64,000 nucleotides of DNA from Flavobacterium sp. Leaf82 (GTDB lineage Bacteria; Bacteroidota; Bacteroidia; Flavobacteriales; Flavobacteriaceae), in assembly GCF_001422725.1 (NCBI RefSeq), contig NZ_LMMA01000023.1, positions 384,405 to 448,404 on the forward strand, given 5' to 3'. Positions 33,689-42,946 of the stretch are shown piece after piece. Under the pieces are notes generated by a model. It had not been told where the DNA came from. It ran no database searches and saw nothing but the letters and a program-made list of their open reading frames with translations. The position numbers and the translations under genes were made by a program. Position 1 is the stretch's first letter, and each line of letters begins with the position of its first letter.

Positions 33689-34480
33689 ATGAAATCCACA
33701 ATTGATCAAATCAAAGACATTAAAAATCATGGCTATACCTTAGATTTTTCAACTGTCTTTAACAATGCTTTTGAAAACTATAAAAAAATAGCACTTTATG
33801 CCGGATTAATACTTCTTGTATTTTCGATATTGTTTGGTGTAATCGCTTATAGTATTTTAGCTGCAATTTATGGAATCGATAAATTAAGCAATCCCGAATT
33901 TTTCAACATACAAACACAACATTTATCACAAATCAACCTTGTTTATTATTTGTTGGGAACAGCATTTTTTTCTGCCATATTAAGCCCATTTGCTGCCGGA
34001 TTTTTAAAAATGGCGGAATGCGCAGATAAAGATCAGGAATTTAAAGTTTCTACAATTTTTACGTATTATAAAACTCGTCATTTTTTTCAACTTTTTATCG
34101 GCACTTTGCTTATTTCATTATTAGGAGGGATAATAACAACCTATCTTGAAACACAAAAGCTAAATAGTTTAGGTATTATAATCTCATTATTGATCTCTTA
34201 TTTTACGTTTCTAATGGTTCCGCTTATAATATTTGGAAACCTAAATGCCGTTAGTGCAATAAAATCAAGTTTCATTCTTATTTCAAAACAGCCTTTTGTT
34301 CTCTTAAGTTTAATGATAACTATTGTAGTTGCATTATTCGTAGGTTTTCTGGCACTTTTTATAGGAATCCTTTTTACTGTTCCGCTTAGTTATTCGATTA
34401 CATATACTATATATTTTTCAATTTTTAAAAATGATAAAGAAGATCCAATTGATTCCATTGGGCAATCGGATTTAGAATAA
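33689..34480 (+). CDS. hypothetical membrane protein, ~6 helices
   Basis: This 263-residue protein has a short soluble start (DFSTVFNNAFENYKK) and about five or six membrane helices (37-60, 92-112, 132-150, 158-180, 200-240). It looks like the DUF975-like/glycerophosphoryl-diester-associated membrane proteins that Bacteroidota annotations often label as carotene-cleaving enzymes without support. I would not assign that function. It precedes the hybrid kinase by 94 bases. Confidence 0.75.
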   Translation: MKSTIDQIKDIKNHGYTLDFSTVFNNAFENYKKIALYAGLILLVFSILFGVIAYSILAAIYGIDKLSNPEFFNIQTQHLSQINLVYYLLGTAFFSAILSPFAAGFLKMAECADKDQEFKVSTIFTYYKTRHFFQLFIGTLLISLLGGIITTYLETQKLNSLGIIISLLISYFTFLMVPLIIFGNLNAVSAIKSSFILISKQPFVLLSLMITIVVALFVGFLALFIGILFTVPLSYSITYTIYFSIFKNDKEDPIDSIGQSDLE

Positions 34481-34574
34481 AACAAAGAATTCTAAACAAA
34501 AACAGAGCTTAACCTACTCTATTTTTAGAATTTTTTAAAAAGCCATTAACTAACCAAACATACCCCCGAATTCT

Positions 34575-37500
34575 ATGGTAGAAAACTATAGTTTATTCAA
34601 TTCGTTGATTTCAGGAATTGCCGCTATTGGCAATGGCCTAAAATCAATTATTGCAAACTGGTATGTTTTCACTTCAGATATTATTTTTTACAACAATCCT
34701 AAACTTATTATTTTAGGATTATCACTATTTGGATTTCTGGGGATTCTGGTTTACCAATTTTTTAAGATAAAAGCCAGGATTGGTTATTTTATCGAGAAGA
34801 AATTAGAAACTGAAACTGCCAACAGAGAATATCAGCTTTATCTTCTGTTTTTTGGTATTGCCATTATTGTTATCGAAATTATCAATGAAATATTTAAAAT
34901 CAGGCCTCGCAGTTTGCTAATTTTAAATGTTACTATAGGATCGGTGGTTCTTTTAATTTACCTCATCACTGACAGAGTCAAATTTCTACGCAATAAAGTC
35001 CAACAAATTTTTATTACCTTATTTTTAAGCTTTCTTGTTTATGTAGGCTACAATATTATTTATCTCGAAAATGATGTCGTTCCTATCGTTGCCTTTTTAA
35101 TCTCATTTTACTTTTCGTACAGTATTTTAAAACCCATAAAAGTATATTGGGCTTTTGTCGGGATTGTATTTATCTACCTGATTATAAATGTTATTTTCCA
35201 TCTTATCCCTATAAAATCATCTATTTTACTTATCAATTACTGTATAATTGTTTTTATAATCAATCAGGTAAAATATGCTGTCTTATTAAACAACAGAGAT
35301 AATTTCAGGTTTACAAATGAGATAGTCCATAAAGGAAACTCATTGACAATTGCTACCAATAAAAAAAATGAAGTCTTGTTTTGCAGCGAAACCATAACCT
35401 CAATTTTAGGCTATTTGCCAGATGAAGTAATGGGATTGAAATTCTGGAAGCTAACAAAAGAAACTGACTTTATTGGCGATATAAAAAATCTGAACCACGA
35501 AGAGAACAAACTTTATATCCGGAAATTAAAAAGCAAAAATGGCGAGTATAAATACATCCAATGGAAAGATAAAAAATTCTCTGAAGATTTAATTATCAGT
35601 ATTGGTCAGGATGTTACGGAGCAAATAAATGTTAGGGACCAATACAAAAATCTAATTCAGACTGCTACAGATATTATTTTTGAAATTGACACAGATGGTT
35701 ATTTCACTTTTGTAAATGACTTTGGATTTTCGGTTTTAGGATATTCTGAAAACGAAATTATCGGACAACATTACTCTAATTTCATTCATGAAAACTACCA
35801 GAGAAATGCAGTTGACTTTTACGAAAATCTGGAAATCAATGAGAATAATTTCCCAATTATTGAAATTCCTATTTTAAAGAAAAGCGGAAAAGCATTATGG
35901 ATTTCACAGAAAATAATTGTCCGTAAAAATGATTTAGAACAAACCATTGGTTTTGCAGGAATTGCGCGCGATATTACAGATATTAAAAACATTGAAAACG
36001 AGAAAAAAAAGCGTCTTAAAAAAATCGAGGCTTATAACAGTTCCACAAAAAAATTATCAACCTCAGATTTTAGCCAATATGACAATTTGGACTCTGTTAT
36101 CGATTATATTATTAAAGAAGCCGCAACAGTAAGCAAAACGAACCGCGTAAGTTTCTGGAAATATCATAATGATTTAATTACCTGTAAAAATTTATTTAGT
36201 GTTGACAATCAAAACTTAACTGATAAAAATATCCTGGACAAAGAATCTTATCCTATTTATTTTGAAACCTTAAAAAGCAAGGCAATCATTAATGCCCCGG
36301 ATGTTTTTAACAAATTAGAAACATCAGAATTTCAGAGACTTTATTTCACTAAAAATCAAATTAAGTCAATGCTGGATGTCCCAATTTTTTTAAACGGACA
36401 ATTGGCTGGTGTGGTTTGTTTTGAAAGTACAGATGAAAAAAGAGATTGGGATAATGAGGATATTAATTATGCCAGAACAATCTCTGATGTAATTTCCTTA
36501 GCCATTTCGTCGCAAATGCGTCTTGAAGCTGAGCGAAGATTAGAGTTCAAAAGTCAGTTACTTTCTGCGCTTTCTTTATGTACCGAGAAATTTTTATTGA
36601 GCAAAACCACTCATGAAATGTTTCAGGAAACCTATGATTTAATTGGTAAAGCTGCAAAAGTAGATCATATGTATTATTATGAAAGAGACTTTACAACAGA
36701 TACGGTAAGCCAGAAATACAAATGGTCCAGAAAAGGAATTGAACACCAAATAACCGAATTGCGACAACTCACGAAAGATAATCTTCTGGAAATCTACGAA
36801 GCTGCGCAAAACAAAAAGATTTTAAACACGCACACGCGTAAACTTGATGAGACATTTTTTAAACAGTTATTAATCGAAAACGAAATTCAGTCGATTTTGA
36901 TTTTGCCACTATATATCAACGATATTTTTACCGGTTTTATAGGCTTTGATGATTGTACAAAAGAAAGAAAATGGTCTGAAGAAGAAATTTATATCTTTCA
37001 GGTTCTTGCCAACAATATTTCATCAGCCTTAGAAAGAAATAGAAATGAAACGCGAATTGTCGAAAGTGAGCAAAAATTCAAGTTAATCGCTAATAATATT
37101 CCCGGAACTGTTTATCTGTCTAAATTTGATGCTTTTTCGACCAAAATATTCCTTAATGATGAGATTCTGAATCTAACAGGATATTCGAAATCTGAATTTA
37201 TTGAGAATAATTTATCCTTTTTATCCCTTATTCATCCGGATGATAAAGATGAAGTAATCAGTAATCAGATTGATAATTTGCAAAGCGGAATGCCGTTGCA
37301 TAATGTTTATCGAATTCGTCGAAAGAGCGGTGAATATATTTGGGTAGAAGAATTTGGGGATGTTATTAAAAAAGGAGATGAAATTGAATTTGTGGGCGGA
37401 ATTTACTTTGATATCACGAATAAAAAAGAAACCGAAGACGCCATAAAAGCGAAACAACTGGCAGAAGCAGCGAATAAATCCAAATCTGATTTTCTTGCCA

Positions 37501-38627
37501 ATATGTCGCACGAAATCAGAACACCGTTGAACGGAATTATAGGTTTTACGCATTTATTGATGAAAACTGAACTCGAAGAAATTCAGGAAAAATACATGAC
37601 TACCATCAATCAATCTGCACATTCGCTCTTAGAGATTATAAATGATATTCTTGATTTTTCTAAAATTGAAGCCGGAAAACTGGAACTTTTTATCGATTTA
37701 TATGATATTAAAAAAGTGCTGGGTCAGGTTTTTGATTTGATCGTTTATGAATCGAACCAAAAAAATCTTAAGCTGGAATTAAATGTAGATCCTGATGTTC
37801 CTAAATATATCTGGACTGATATTGTGAGGATCAAGCAAATTTTGATCAATTTACTTTCAAACGCAGTAAAATTCACCAATGAAGGTTCTATAAAACTGAA
37901 TGTTTCTGTTTTAGAAAAAAATAAAAATAACAATTGTACCATCAGATTCTCTGTTGTAGATACCGGAATTGGAATTCTCGAGAAAAACCAGAAGAAAATT
38001 TTTAAAGCTTTCTCACAAGAAGACAGTTCTACAACCCGTAAATTTGGAGGAACCGGTTTAGGATTAACAATTTCCAATCAGTTATTAGCCTTAATGGAAA
38101 GCAGGCTGCAACTGGAAAGCAAGATTGATATAGGCAGTAATTTTTATTTTGATTTAAATTTAAAAACAAGTAATCAGAGTATTAATGAAAAGTACAATGC
38201 CGAACTTAAAAAGATCAATCTTGAATTGAGTTCAAACACTATTGGGGCAAACCATAAAAACATTACATTTTTGATTGTAGAAGATAATAAAGTCAATATG
38301 TTATTGCTCAAAACAATTATTAAAAACTTGTATAGTACCGCTTATATCTACGAATGCGAGAATGGTTATGAAGCCGTGAATCAATTTGAAAATATCAATC
38401 CGGATCTTGTATTTATGGATATCCAAATGCCAATTATGAACGGTTATGAAACCACAAAAGCAATTAGAAATACGATTACAGGCAAAGATATCCCCATAAT
38501 TGCCGTAACTGCCGGAGCCGAAAAAGACGAAAGAAACAAATGTATATCAGCAGGAATGGATGATTATATCTCTAAACCAATCATAAAAGGTACTGTAGAA
38601 GAAGCCCTTGTAAAATGGTTAAAATAG
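34575..38627 (+). CDS. hybrid sensor histidine kinase
   Basis: This 1350-residue protein begins with about seven membrane helices (to ~245), then PAS domains (about 250-350 and 355-465), GAF domains (about 490-640 and 660-810), a PAS_3 (about 830-945), HisKA with H979 in FLANMSHEIRTPLNGIIGF, an HATPase with N-box (LINLLSNAVKF), DTGIGI and GGTGLGL, and a C-terminal receiver with D1282 in FMDIQMPIMNG. It can autophosphorylate and pass phosphate to its own receiver. No separate response regulator or HPt is adjacent, so the output is not visible here. Confidence 0.95.
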   Translation: MVENYSLFNSLISGIAAIGNGLKSIIANWYVFTSDIIFYNNPKLIILGLSLFGFLGILVYQFFKIKARIGYFIEKKLETETANREYQLYLLFFGIAIIVIEIINEIFKIRPRSLLILNVTIGSVVLLIYLITDRVKFLRNKVQQIFITLFLSFLVYVGYNIIYLENDVVPIVAFLISFYFSYSILKPIKVYWAFVGIVFIYLIINVIFHLIPIKSSILLINYCIIVFIINQVKYAVLLNNRDNFRFTNEIVHKGNSLTIATNKKNEVLFCSETITSILGYLPDEVMGLKFWKLTKETDFIGDIKNLNHEENKLYIRKLKSKNGEYKYIQWKDKKFSEDLIISIGQDVTEQINVRDQYKNLIQTATDIIFEIDTDGYFTFVNDFGFSVLGYSENEIIGQHYSNFIHENYQRNAVDFYENLEINENNFPIIEIPILKKSGKALWISQKIIVRKNDLEQTIGFAGIARDITDIKNIENEKKKRLKKIEAYNSSTKKLSTSDFSQYDNLDSVIDYIIKEAATVSKTNRVSFWKYHNDLITCKNLFSVDNQNLTDKNILDKESYPIYFETLKSKAIINAPDVFNKLETSEFQRLYFTKNQIKSMLDVPIFLNGQLAGVVCFESTDEKRDWDNEDINYARTISDVISLAISSQMRLEAERRLEFKSQLLSALSLCTEKFLLSKTTHEMFQETYDLIGKAAKVDHMYYYERDFTTDTVSQKYKWSRKGIEHQITELRQLTKDNLLEIYEAAQNKKILNTHTRKLDETFFKQLLIENEIQSILILPLYINDIFTGFIGFDDCTKERKWSEEEIYIFQVLANNISSALERNRNETRIVESEQKFKLIANNIPGTVYLSKFDAFSTKIFLNDEILNLTGYSKSEFIENNLSFLSLIHPDDKDEVISNQIDNLQSGMPLHNVYRIRRKSGEYIWVEEFGDVIKKGDEIEFVGGIYFDITNKKETEDAIKAKQLAEAANKSKSDFLANMSHEIRTPLNGIIGFTHLLMKTELEEIQEKYMTTINQSAHSLLEIINDILDFSKIEAGKLELFIDLYDIKKVLGQVFDLIVYESNQKNLKLELNVDPDVPKYIWTDIVRIKQILINLLSNAVKFTNEGSIKLNVSVLEKNKNNNCTIRFSVVDTGIGILEKNQKKIFKAFSQEDSSTTRKFGGTGLGLTISNQLLALMESRLQLESKIDIGSNFYFDLNLKTSNQSINEKYNAELKKINLELSSNTIGANHKNITFLIVEDNKVNMLLLKTIIKNLYSTAYIYECENGYEAVNQFENINPDLVFMDIQMPIMNGYETTKAIRNTITGKDIPIIAVTAGAEKDERNKCISAGMDDYISKPIIKGTVEEALVKWLK

Positions 38628-38718
38628 TAAAAACTAAGTTATATCTATAATGTGTTTTTAGTAAAAAATATATAAATTCGTACAATATAAAACTCAATAA
38701 TCTAAAATACAATATAAT

Positions 38719-39570
38719 ATGAAGTGGCTAGGCAGAAGACAAAGTGATAATGTAGAAGACAGAAGAGGTGTTTCTGGCGGAAAAGTAGCTCTTGGAGGCG
38801 GAGTTATTGGTATAATTATTTTGCTGCTGAACGTATTTGGAGGTGAAACCGGCCAAACTGTAGGGAATGTATTAGAGCAAATGCAAGGCGGACAACAAAC
38901 ACAAACCGAAGCTGCAGCACCGTTAAGCAAGGAAGATGAAGAAATGGGGAACTTTGTCAGAGTTATTTTAGCAGATAATGAAGACATCTGGAGCAAGATA
39001 TTCACGGAACACGGCATGACGTATAAAAATCCAAAATTAGTGCTTTTTAGAGGCTCTGTAAATACTGCTTGTGGCGGTGCATCTTCTGCATCGGGACCTT
39101 TTTACTGTCCGGGCGATCAAAAAGTATATATGGATTTAGGCTTCTTTGAGGAACTAAAAAATAAATTTGGTGCAAAGGGTGGCGATTTCGCAATTGCGTA
39201 TGTTATCGCGCATGAAATTGGGCATCACGTACAGACTTTATTAGGGACCTCAGCAAAAATGCGTCAGGAACAAGAAGGAAAAAGCGAAACCGAAGCCAAT
39301 AAACTTTCAGTAGCATTAGAATTACAAGCTGATTTTTATGCCGGAGTATGGACGCATTATAATCAGGACAATCTTGATACAGGAGATATCGAAGAAGCCT
39401 TAAGCGCTGCCAATGCAGTTGGTGATGATGCCATACAAAGTAAAATGTCAGGACAAGTTGTTCCGGACTCTTTTACTCACGGAACATCAGAGCAAAGGAT
39501 GTATTGGTTTAAAAAAGGTTTTAAATCCGGAGATATCAAACAGGGAGATACTTTCGCTGAAATACGATAA
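38719..39570 (+). CDS. neutral zinc metallopeptidase (YpfJ-like)
   Basis: This 283-residue protein matches the YpfJ/neutral zinc metallopeptidase family: KWLGRRQSDNVEDRRG near the start, one membrane helix (about 23-40), a linker with Gln/Ala, then TEHGMTYKNPKLVLFRGSVNTACGGASSASGPFYCPGDQKVYMDLGFF and the zinc motif H165-E-x-x-H169 in IAHEIGHH. It is membrane-anchored with the peptidase domain outside the cytoplasm. Substrate unknown. A terminator follows. Confidence 0.95.
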   Translation: MKWLGRRQSDNVEDRRGVSGGKVALGGGVIGIIILLLNVFGGETGQTVGNVLEQMQGGQQTQTEAAAPLSKEDEEMGNFVRVILADNEDIWSKIFTEHGMTYKNPKLVLFRGSVNTACGGASSASGPFYCPGDQKVYMDLGFFEELKNKFGAKGGDFAIAYVIAHEIGHHVQTLLGTSAKMRQEQEGKSETEANKLSVALELQADFYAGVWTHYNQDNLDTGDIEEALSAANAVGDDAIQSKMSGQVVPDSFTHGTSEQRMYWFKKGFKSGDIKQGDTFAEIR

Positions 39571-39595
39571 TTTATAACCCAAAATATATAAGAAG

Positions 39596-39623
39596 AAAAG
39601 CATGACTTAAAGGTCATGCTTTT
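39596..39623 (+). terminator. hairpin terminator after peptidase
   Basis: Stem AAAAGCATGAC / GTCATGCTTTT with a 6-base loop and following T-run, 26 bases after the stop. Confidence 0.9.
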
Positions 39624-39682
39624 TTTGTGTTTTTTAGATCTAATTATGTAGGTTAATTTCAATAAAAATATCCGGTTTTAAT

Positions 39683-39742
39683 GTAGAGACGCACAGCAGT
39701 GCGTCTTCGAATTGAGTTAGACGCACTGCTGTGCGTCTCTAC
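39683..39742. repeat. 24-base perfect inverted repeat
   Basis: Arms 39683-39706 and 39719-39742 pair perfectly; each is itself partly palindromic (GACGCACAGCAGTGCGTC). A related AGACGC...GTCTCTA scrap is at 47314-47338. Confidence 0.75.
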
Positions 39743-39845
39743 TGGGAACTCGACAAAGATTAGTGAAAAAGATTAGCAACATTCTGTGCGGAGTTTCGAG
39801 TGTGATCCTTCGTTCCTCAGGATGACAAAAAAATGCTAAAAATTA
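39743..39845. repeat. degenerate arm of GTCATTTC-type element
   Basis: GGAGTTTCGAGTGTGATCC and TTCGTTCCTCAGGATGACA (around 39790-39826) match one half of the element seen at 20970 and 44527, with no proper partner arm. I see no gene in this stretch. Confidence 0.45.
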
Positions 39846-39857
39846 AACGCACAAAAA

Positions 39858-39882
39858 AAGCCTTGAATAAATTCAAGGCTTT
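39858..39882 (-). terminator. terminator of tRNA-His copy 1
   Basis: On the minus strand, stem AAAGCCTTGAA / TTCAAGGCTTT with a 3-base loop is followed by a T-run. It lies 9 bases past the tRNA end. Confidence 0.9.
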
Positions 39883-39891
39883 AAATTTCTG

Positions 39892-39966
39892 GGTGGCTGA
39901 CCGGGTTCGAACCGGCGACCCGCGGCACCACAAACCGCTACTCTAACCAGCTGAGCTACAACCACC
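39892..39966 (-). tRNA. tRNA-His(GTG), copy 1
   Basis: Cloverleaf on the minus strand: acceptor GTGGTTG paired to CAGCCAC, the special G-1 at 39966 opposite C73 at 39892, D-arm AGCTCAGCTGG, anticodon loop TTGTGGT in stem GCGGT/GCCGC, and T-arm GCCGG-TTCGAAC. The encoded extra G and C73 are the identity marks of tRNA-His. CCA is not encoded. Confidence 0.96.
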
Positions 39967-39984
39967 ATTTTTGCTTAGCGAGTG

Positions 39985-40015
39985 CAAATATACAACAAAG
40001 GTTTATTTATGCAAA
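39985..40015 (-). promoter_or_regulatory. promoter of tRNA-His copy 1
   Basis: On the minus strand: -33 TTTG (40015-40012), 19-base spacer, -7 TATATTTG (39992-39985). A textbook Bacteroidota promoter, 19 bases from the tRNA 5' end. Confidence 0.85.
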
Positions 40016-40208
40016 AAAAAGACTTCAAAAACCGGAGATATCAGGCAAGAAAATAGTTTTATAAAATAATACATTTCACAAACTAAAGCGTAACAGTCAA
40101 TAAATCAATATTTAAACATTTATCTTTTTTTGATTTATTTTTAAATTAAATAAGTGATTTAAGTTCATTTTAGATGACAAAAACGTTCAAAAAAATAAAC
40201 GCACAAAA

Positions 40209-40234
40209 AAAGCCTTGAATTTCTTCAAGGCTTT
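40209..40234 (-). terminator. terminator of tRNA-His copy 2
   Basis: Same stem as copy 1 (AAAGCCTTGAA / TTCAAGGCTTT) with a 4-base loop and T-run on the minus strand. Confidence 0.9.
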
Positions 40235-40243
40235 GAATTCCTG

Positions 40244-40318
40244 GGTGGCTGACCGGGTTCGAACCGGCGACCCTCGGCACCACAAACCAATACTCTAACC
40301 AGCTGAGCTACAACCACC
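40244..40318 (-). tRNA. tRNA-His(GTG), copy 2
   Basis: A near-identical tRNA-His with encoded G-1 (40318) and C73 (40244). It differs from copy 1 in the anticodon stem: TTGGT/GCCGA instead of GCGGT/GCCGC. The first pair changes from G-C to T-A and the second from C-G to T-G, so the stem still forms. The anticodon is GTG in both. Confidence 0.96.
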
Positions 40319-40335
40319 ATTTTTCTTTGCGGTTG

Positions 40336-40366
40336 CAAATATACAACAAAGGTTCGCTTCTCCAAA
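40336..40366 (-). promoter_or_regulatory. promoter of tRNA-His copy 2
   Basis: On the minus strand: -33 TTTG (40366-40363), 19-base spacer, -7 TATATTTG (40343-40336). The -7 end of the spacer (ACCTTTGTTG) is identical to copy 1, while the region above is different. Confidence 0.85.
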
Positions 40367-40393
40367 GAAAAAAATGAAAATTTTATATCAAAA

Positions 40394-41110
40394 TCACATC
40401 AAATCTTCTAAGCTATTGACTGCCAAACATCTTTCGACAGTAAAACCTTCCGCAAAATCTTTACCAACCAGCCTTCCTAAATCCTGCGCACGATAATTTA
40501 GGCTTTCAAAAAAGTTTTTACTCGTAATTGGCGTTACAGGTTCTGTTGAATTTGGATCATAAAACTGCGTTTTATAAGCCATAATCGCTTCGACTTTTTT
40601 ATTTTCGAAACCCGTAATATCAACTACAAAGTCCGGTTGTATGTTTTTCCACTGTATATAATGATACACTACTTTTGGTCTCCATGCTTCCTGATTTACT
40701 CCGTCAACAACAGTTTCGATTTTCATCAAGCCGGATAAAAAGCTAGCATCAGATACTAATTTACTTCCTTTACCATGATCGATATGGCGATCGTCAATTG
40801 CATTACACAATACAATCTCAGGTTTGTATTTACGGATCATTTTAATGACTTCTAACTGATGTTTTTCATCATTGGTAAAAAAGCCATCACGCATCTCTAA
40901 ATTTTCACGAACCGAAACCCCTAAAATCGCTGCTGCATCTTTCGCTTCCTGATCTCTGGTTTCTGCTGTACCGCGAGTTCCTAATTCGCCACGCGTTAAA
41001 TCTACAATACCTACTTTCTTACCCAGAGATATTTCTTTTAAAATCGTTCCCGCACAACCCAATTCTACATCATCCGGATGTGCCCCAAAGGCTAATATGT
41101 CTAATTTCAT
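40394..41110 (-). CDS. bshB1: bacillithiol biosynthesis deacetylase BshB1
   Basis: This 238-residue LmbE-type zinc enzyme removes the acetyl group from GlcNAc-malate, the second step of bacillithiol synthesis. The zinc/active-site motif AHPDD lies at 10-14 with ELGCAGT after it, DLTRGELGTRGT at 37-48 and DDRHIDHGKGS at 106-116 (H112 as further ligand). Its length and GELGTRG block match BshB1 of Bacteroidota. The other bsh genes are not in the window, so the pathway is scattered. An 84-base gap with GAAAC simple repeats separates it from the gene upstream. Confidence 0.93.
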   Translation of the reverse strand: MKLDILAFGAHPDDVELGCAGTILKEISLGKKVGIVDLTRGELGTRGTAETRDQEAKDAAAILGVSVRENLEMRDGFFTNDEKHQLEVIKMIRKYKPEIVLCNAIDDRHIDHGKGSKLVSDASFLSGLMKIETVVDGVNQEAWRPKVVYHYIQWKNIQPDFVVDITGFENKKVEAIMAYKTQFYDPNSTEPVTPITSKNFFESLNYRAQDLGRLVGKDFAEGFTVERCLAVNSLEDLM

Positions 41111-41194
41111 TCTTTTTGTTTTTTGTTTTTTTGTTTCAAGTTTTACGTTTCACGTTCTCTTAGCGACTTGAAACATGAAACTTTAAACTTTAAA

Positions 41195-42259
41195 CTATTT
41201 TTTTAAAACCCTTTTCATCGTCATTGATTTATTCACGCTTTCCTCCCATTCTTTTTCAGGAATACTTTCTTTTGTGATTCCGCAGCCCATATATAAAATG
41301 GCTGTGTTTTGCTGAATTTGCATGCTACGTAAATTTACAAATAAATCAGAACTAATCTCATTGTTGGCAAAACTGCTGTTTAATTCACCCAGAAAACCCG
41401 TATAAAAAGTCCTCTCATAGTTTTCGTTTTCTATGATAAAGGCTTTTGCTTTTTTCTTTGGCAAACCACAAACCGCAGGAGTTGGATGCAAAGTATCAAT
41501 AACTTCTTCCAAGGTAGAATTATCATTTAAAACTCCCGAAATATCAGTTTTAATATGCCAGATCGAACCTGCTTTTACACTATAAGGTTCCGTAACATCT
41601 ACTGAAGAAGCTACTTCACGCAATCTTTTTACAATAAAATCAGTTACATATTGCTGTTCGTCTTTTTCTTTTTGCTGCCAGGAAATCTCAGCTTCTAAAT
41701 TGGCTTTTTGAGTTCCCGCCAAAGCTGTAGTTTCAAAAACATTTCCGTTTGCTTTTAGCAATTGTTCCGGCGTTGCCCCCATCCAAAAACCAATTTCAGG
41801 ATGAAAAAAACAATACGAAAAAGTTGTTGGATACAATTCGATCAAATTCTGAAAAGTCGTTATGAAATCAAATTCAGCCAAATCCACTTTTTCGCTTCTT
41901 GACAAAACAACCTTCTTAAATTCTTCGTTTTTGATGGCGCTAATTCCTTTCGAAACTAAATCTTCATATTGTGCTTTTGCATCTAAATCAAAATTTAATT
42001 CTTCGACTTCGATGTTATCAAAAAAAGTTTCTTCTTGTTGAGCCGTTATAATTTCAGATTCATTTTCCGGAATCAAAATCAGTTGTTTTTCATCAAAAGA
42101 AGCAAAAACAAAACCTTTCTCTTTATAATTAAAGATTTTATGCAACGTATTATTTTGCTGCAAAAGCCCAAAAACATTTCTGGAATTGGGTTTAGAATAC
42201 ATTACAAAAGGCAATTGATTTTCGTAATGTTTTTTTATTTTAGAAAAAAAGTCATTCAT
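41195..42259 (-). CDS. menF: isochorismate synthase
   Basis: This 354-residue chorismate-binding enzyme makes isochorismate, the entry step of menaquinone synthesis (or of catechol siderophores). Family blocks are present: FKKVVLSRSEKVDL, TFSYCFFHPEIGFWMGATPEQLL, TTALAGTQ, then a HTPAVCGLPKKKA segment and the GFLGELNS / LRSMQIQ / YMGCGIT end. Its start lies one base after the stop of the hotdog thioesterase. That neighbour, a possible DHNA-CoA thioesterase, favours a menaquinone role over siderophores. Confidence 0.9.
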   Translation of the reverse strand: MNDFFSKIKKHYENQLPFVMYSKPNSRNVFGLLQQNNTLHKIFNYKEKGFVFASFDEKQLILIPENESEIITAQQEETFFDNIEVEELNFDLDAKAQYEDLVSKGISAIKNEEFKKVVLSRSEKVDLAEFDFITTFQNLIELYPTTFSYCFFHPEIGFWMGATPEQLLKANGNVFETTALAGTQKANLEAEISWQQKEKDEQQYVTDFIVKRLREVASSVDVTEPYSVKAGSIWHIKTDISGVLNDNSTLEEVIDTLHPTPAVCGLPKKKAKAFIIENENYERTFYTGFLGELNSSFANNEISSDLFVNLRSMQIQQNTAILYMGCGITKESIPEKEWEESVNKSMTMKRVLKK

Positions 42260-42260
42260 G

Positions 42261-42692
42261 TTATTCTGTTTTCTTTCTTTCTAAAACCATATTTGTCAGT
42301 TTGCAAAGCGAAATCAGGTTTCCGGCTTCATCTGTAATTTTAATTTCCCAAAGATGAATACTTCTGCCTTTATGGATGATTCTTGCCGTCCCGAAAACCC
42401 AGCCTTCACGAATACTTTTTAAGTGATTCGCCGAAATTTCAATTCCGCGTACTTCCTGTTCTTTTGGATCGATGAAAAAAAATGATGCCGCACTTCCTAC
42501 ACTTTCAGCCAAAGCTACAGATGCACCTCCGTGCAAAAGTCCCATTGGTTGGTGAACGGACGAATTTACAGGCATTTTTGCTGTCAAAAAATCTTCGCCA
42601 GCATCTATATATTCTATTTTTAGCGTTTCCATTAGCGTGTTTTTAGAAAACTCATTACAACGCGCTAAAATTTGCTCTTTTGTATAATTCAT
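42261..42692 (-). CDS. PaaI-type hotdog thioesterase, likely MenI
   Basis: This 143-residue hotdog-fold protein has the PaaI signature QPMGLLHGGASVALAESVGSAAS, with the HGG loop and the catalytic acid (Glu in ALAES), then VRGIEISANHLKSIREGWVFG. Such enzymes cleave acyl-CoA thioesters. Its stop is one base before the start of isochorismate synthase on the same strand, so I infer that it acts as the 1,4-dihydroxy-2-naphthoyl-CoA thioesterase of menaquinone synthesis. The fold is certain; the substrate is inferred from position. Confidence 0.88.
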   Translation of the reverse strand: MNYTKEQILARCNEFSKNTLMETLKIEYIDAGEDFLTAKMPVNSSVHQPMGLLHGGASVALAESVGSAASFFFIDPKEQEVRGIEISANHLKSIREGWVFGTARIIHKGRSIHLWEIKITDEAGNLISLCKLTNMVLERKKTE

Positions 42693-42946
42693 TTAAATTA
42701 GGCTTTAAAATCGTAAAATTAAAGAAAAGAAGAGATACAAATTAGAAAATCCAATTCTAAATTAAAAATCATCTGCAAGCGTGTAAGTTTTTTGTTATTT
42801 TTACAAAAACAATCAATATGAGTCTGCGGAAGAAAATTTATTTTTTTCTCCACAGATTTCACAGATTATCATAGATATTATTTTTTTGCCTTGAGCAGGA
42901 AATCATTAAAATCTTTTTAATCTCTGGCAAAAAACAAACCTATCAA

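Noticed and set aside
33689..34480. Carotene-cleaving enzyme label
   Set aside because: No four-histidine iron site; the protein is a plain multi-helix membrane protein.
40244..40318. Second tRNA being a different isotype
   Set aside because: Its anticodon loop is still TTGTGGT (GTG) and it has G-1 and C73, so it is His.
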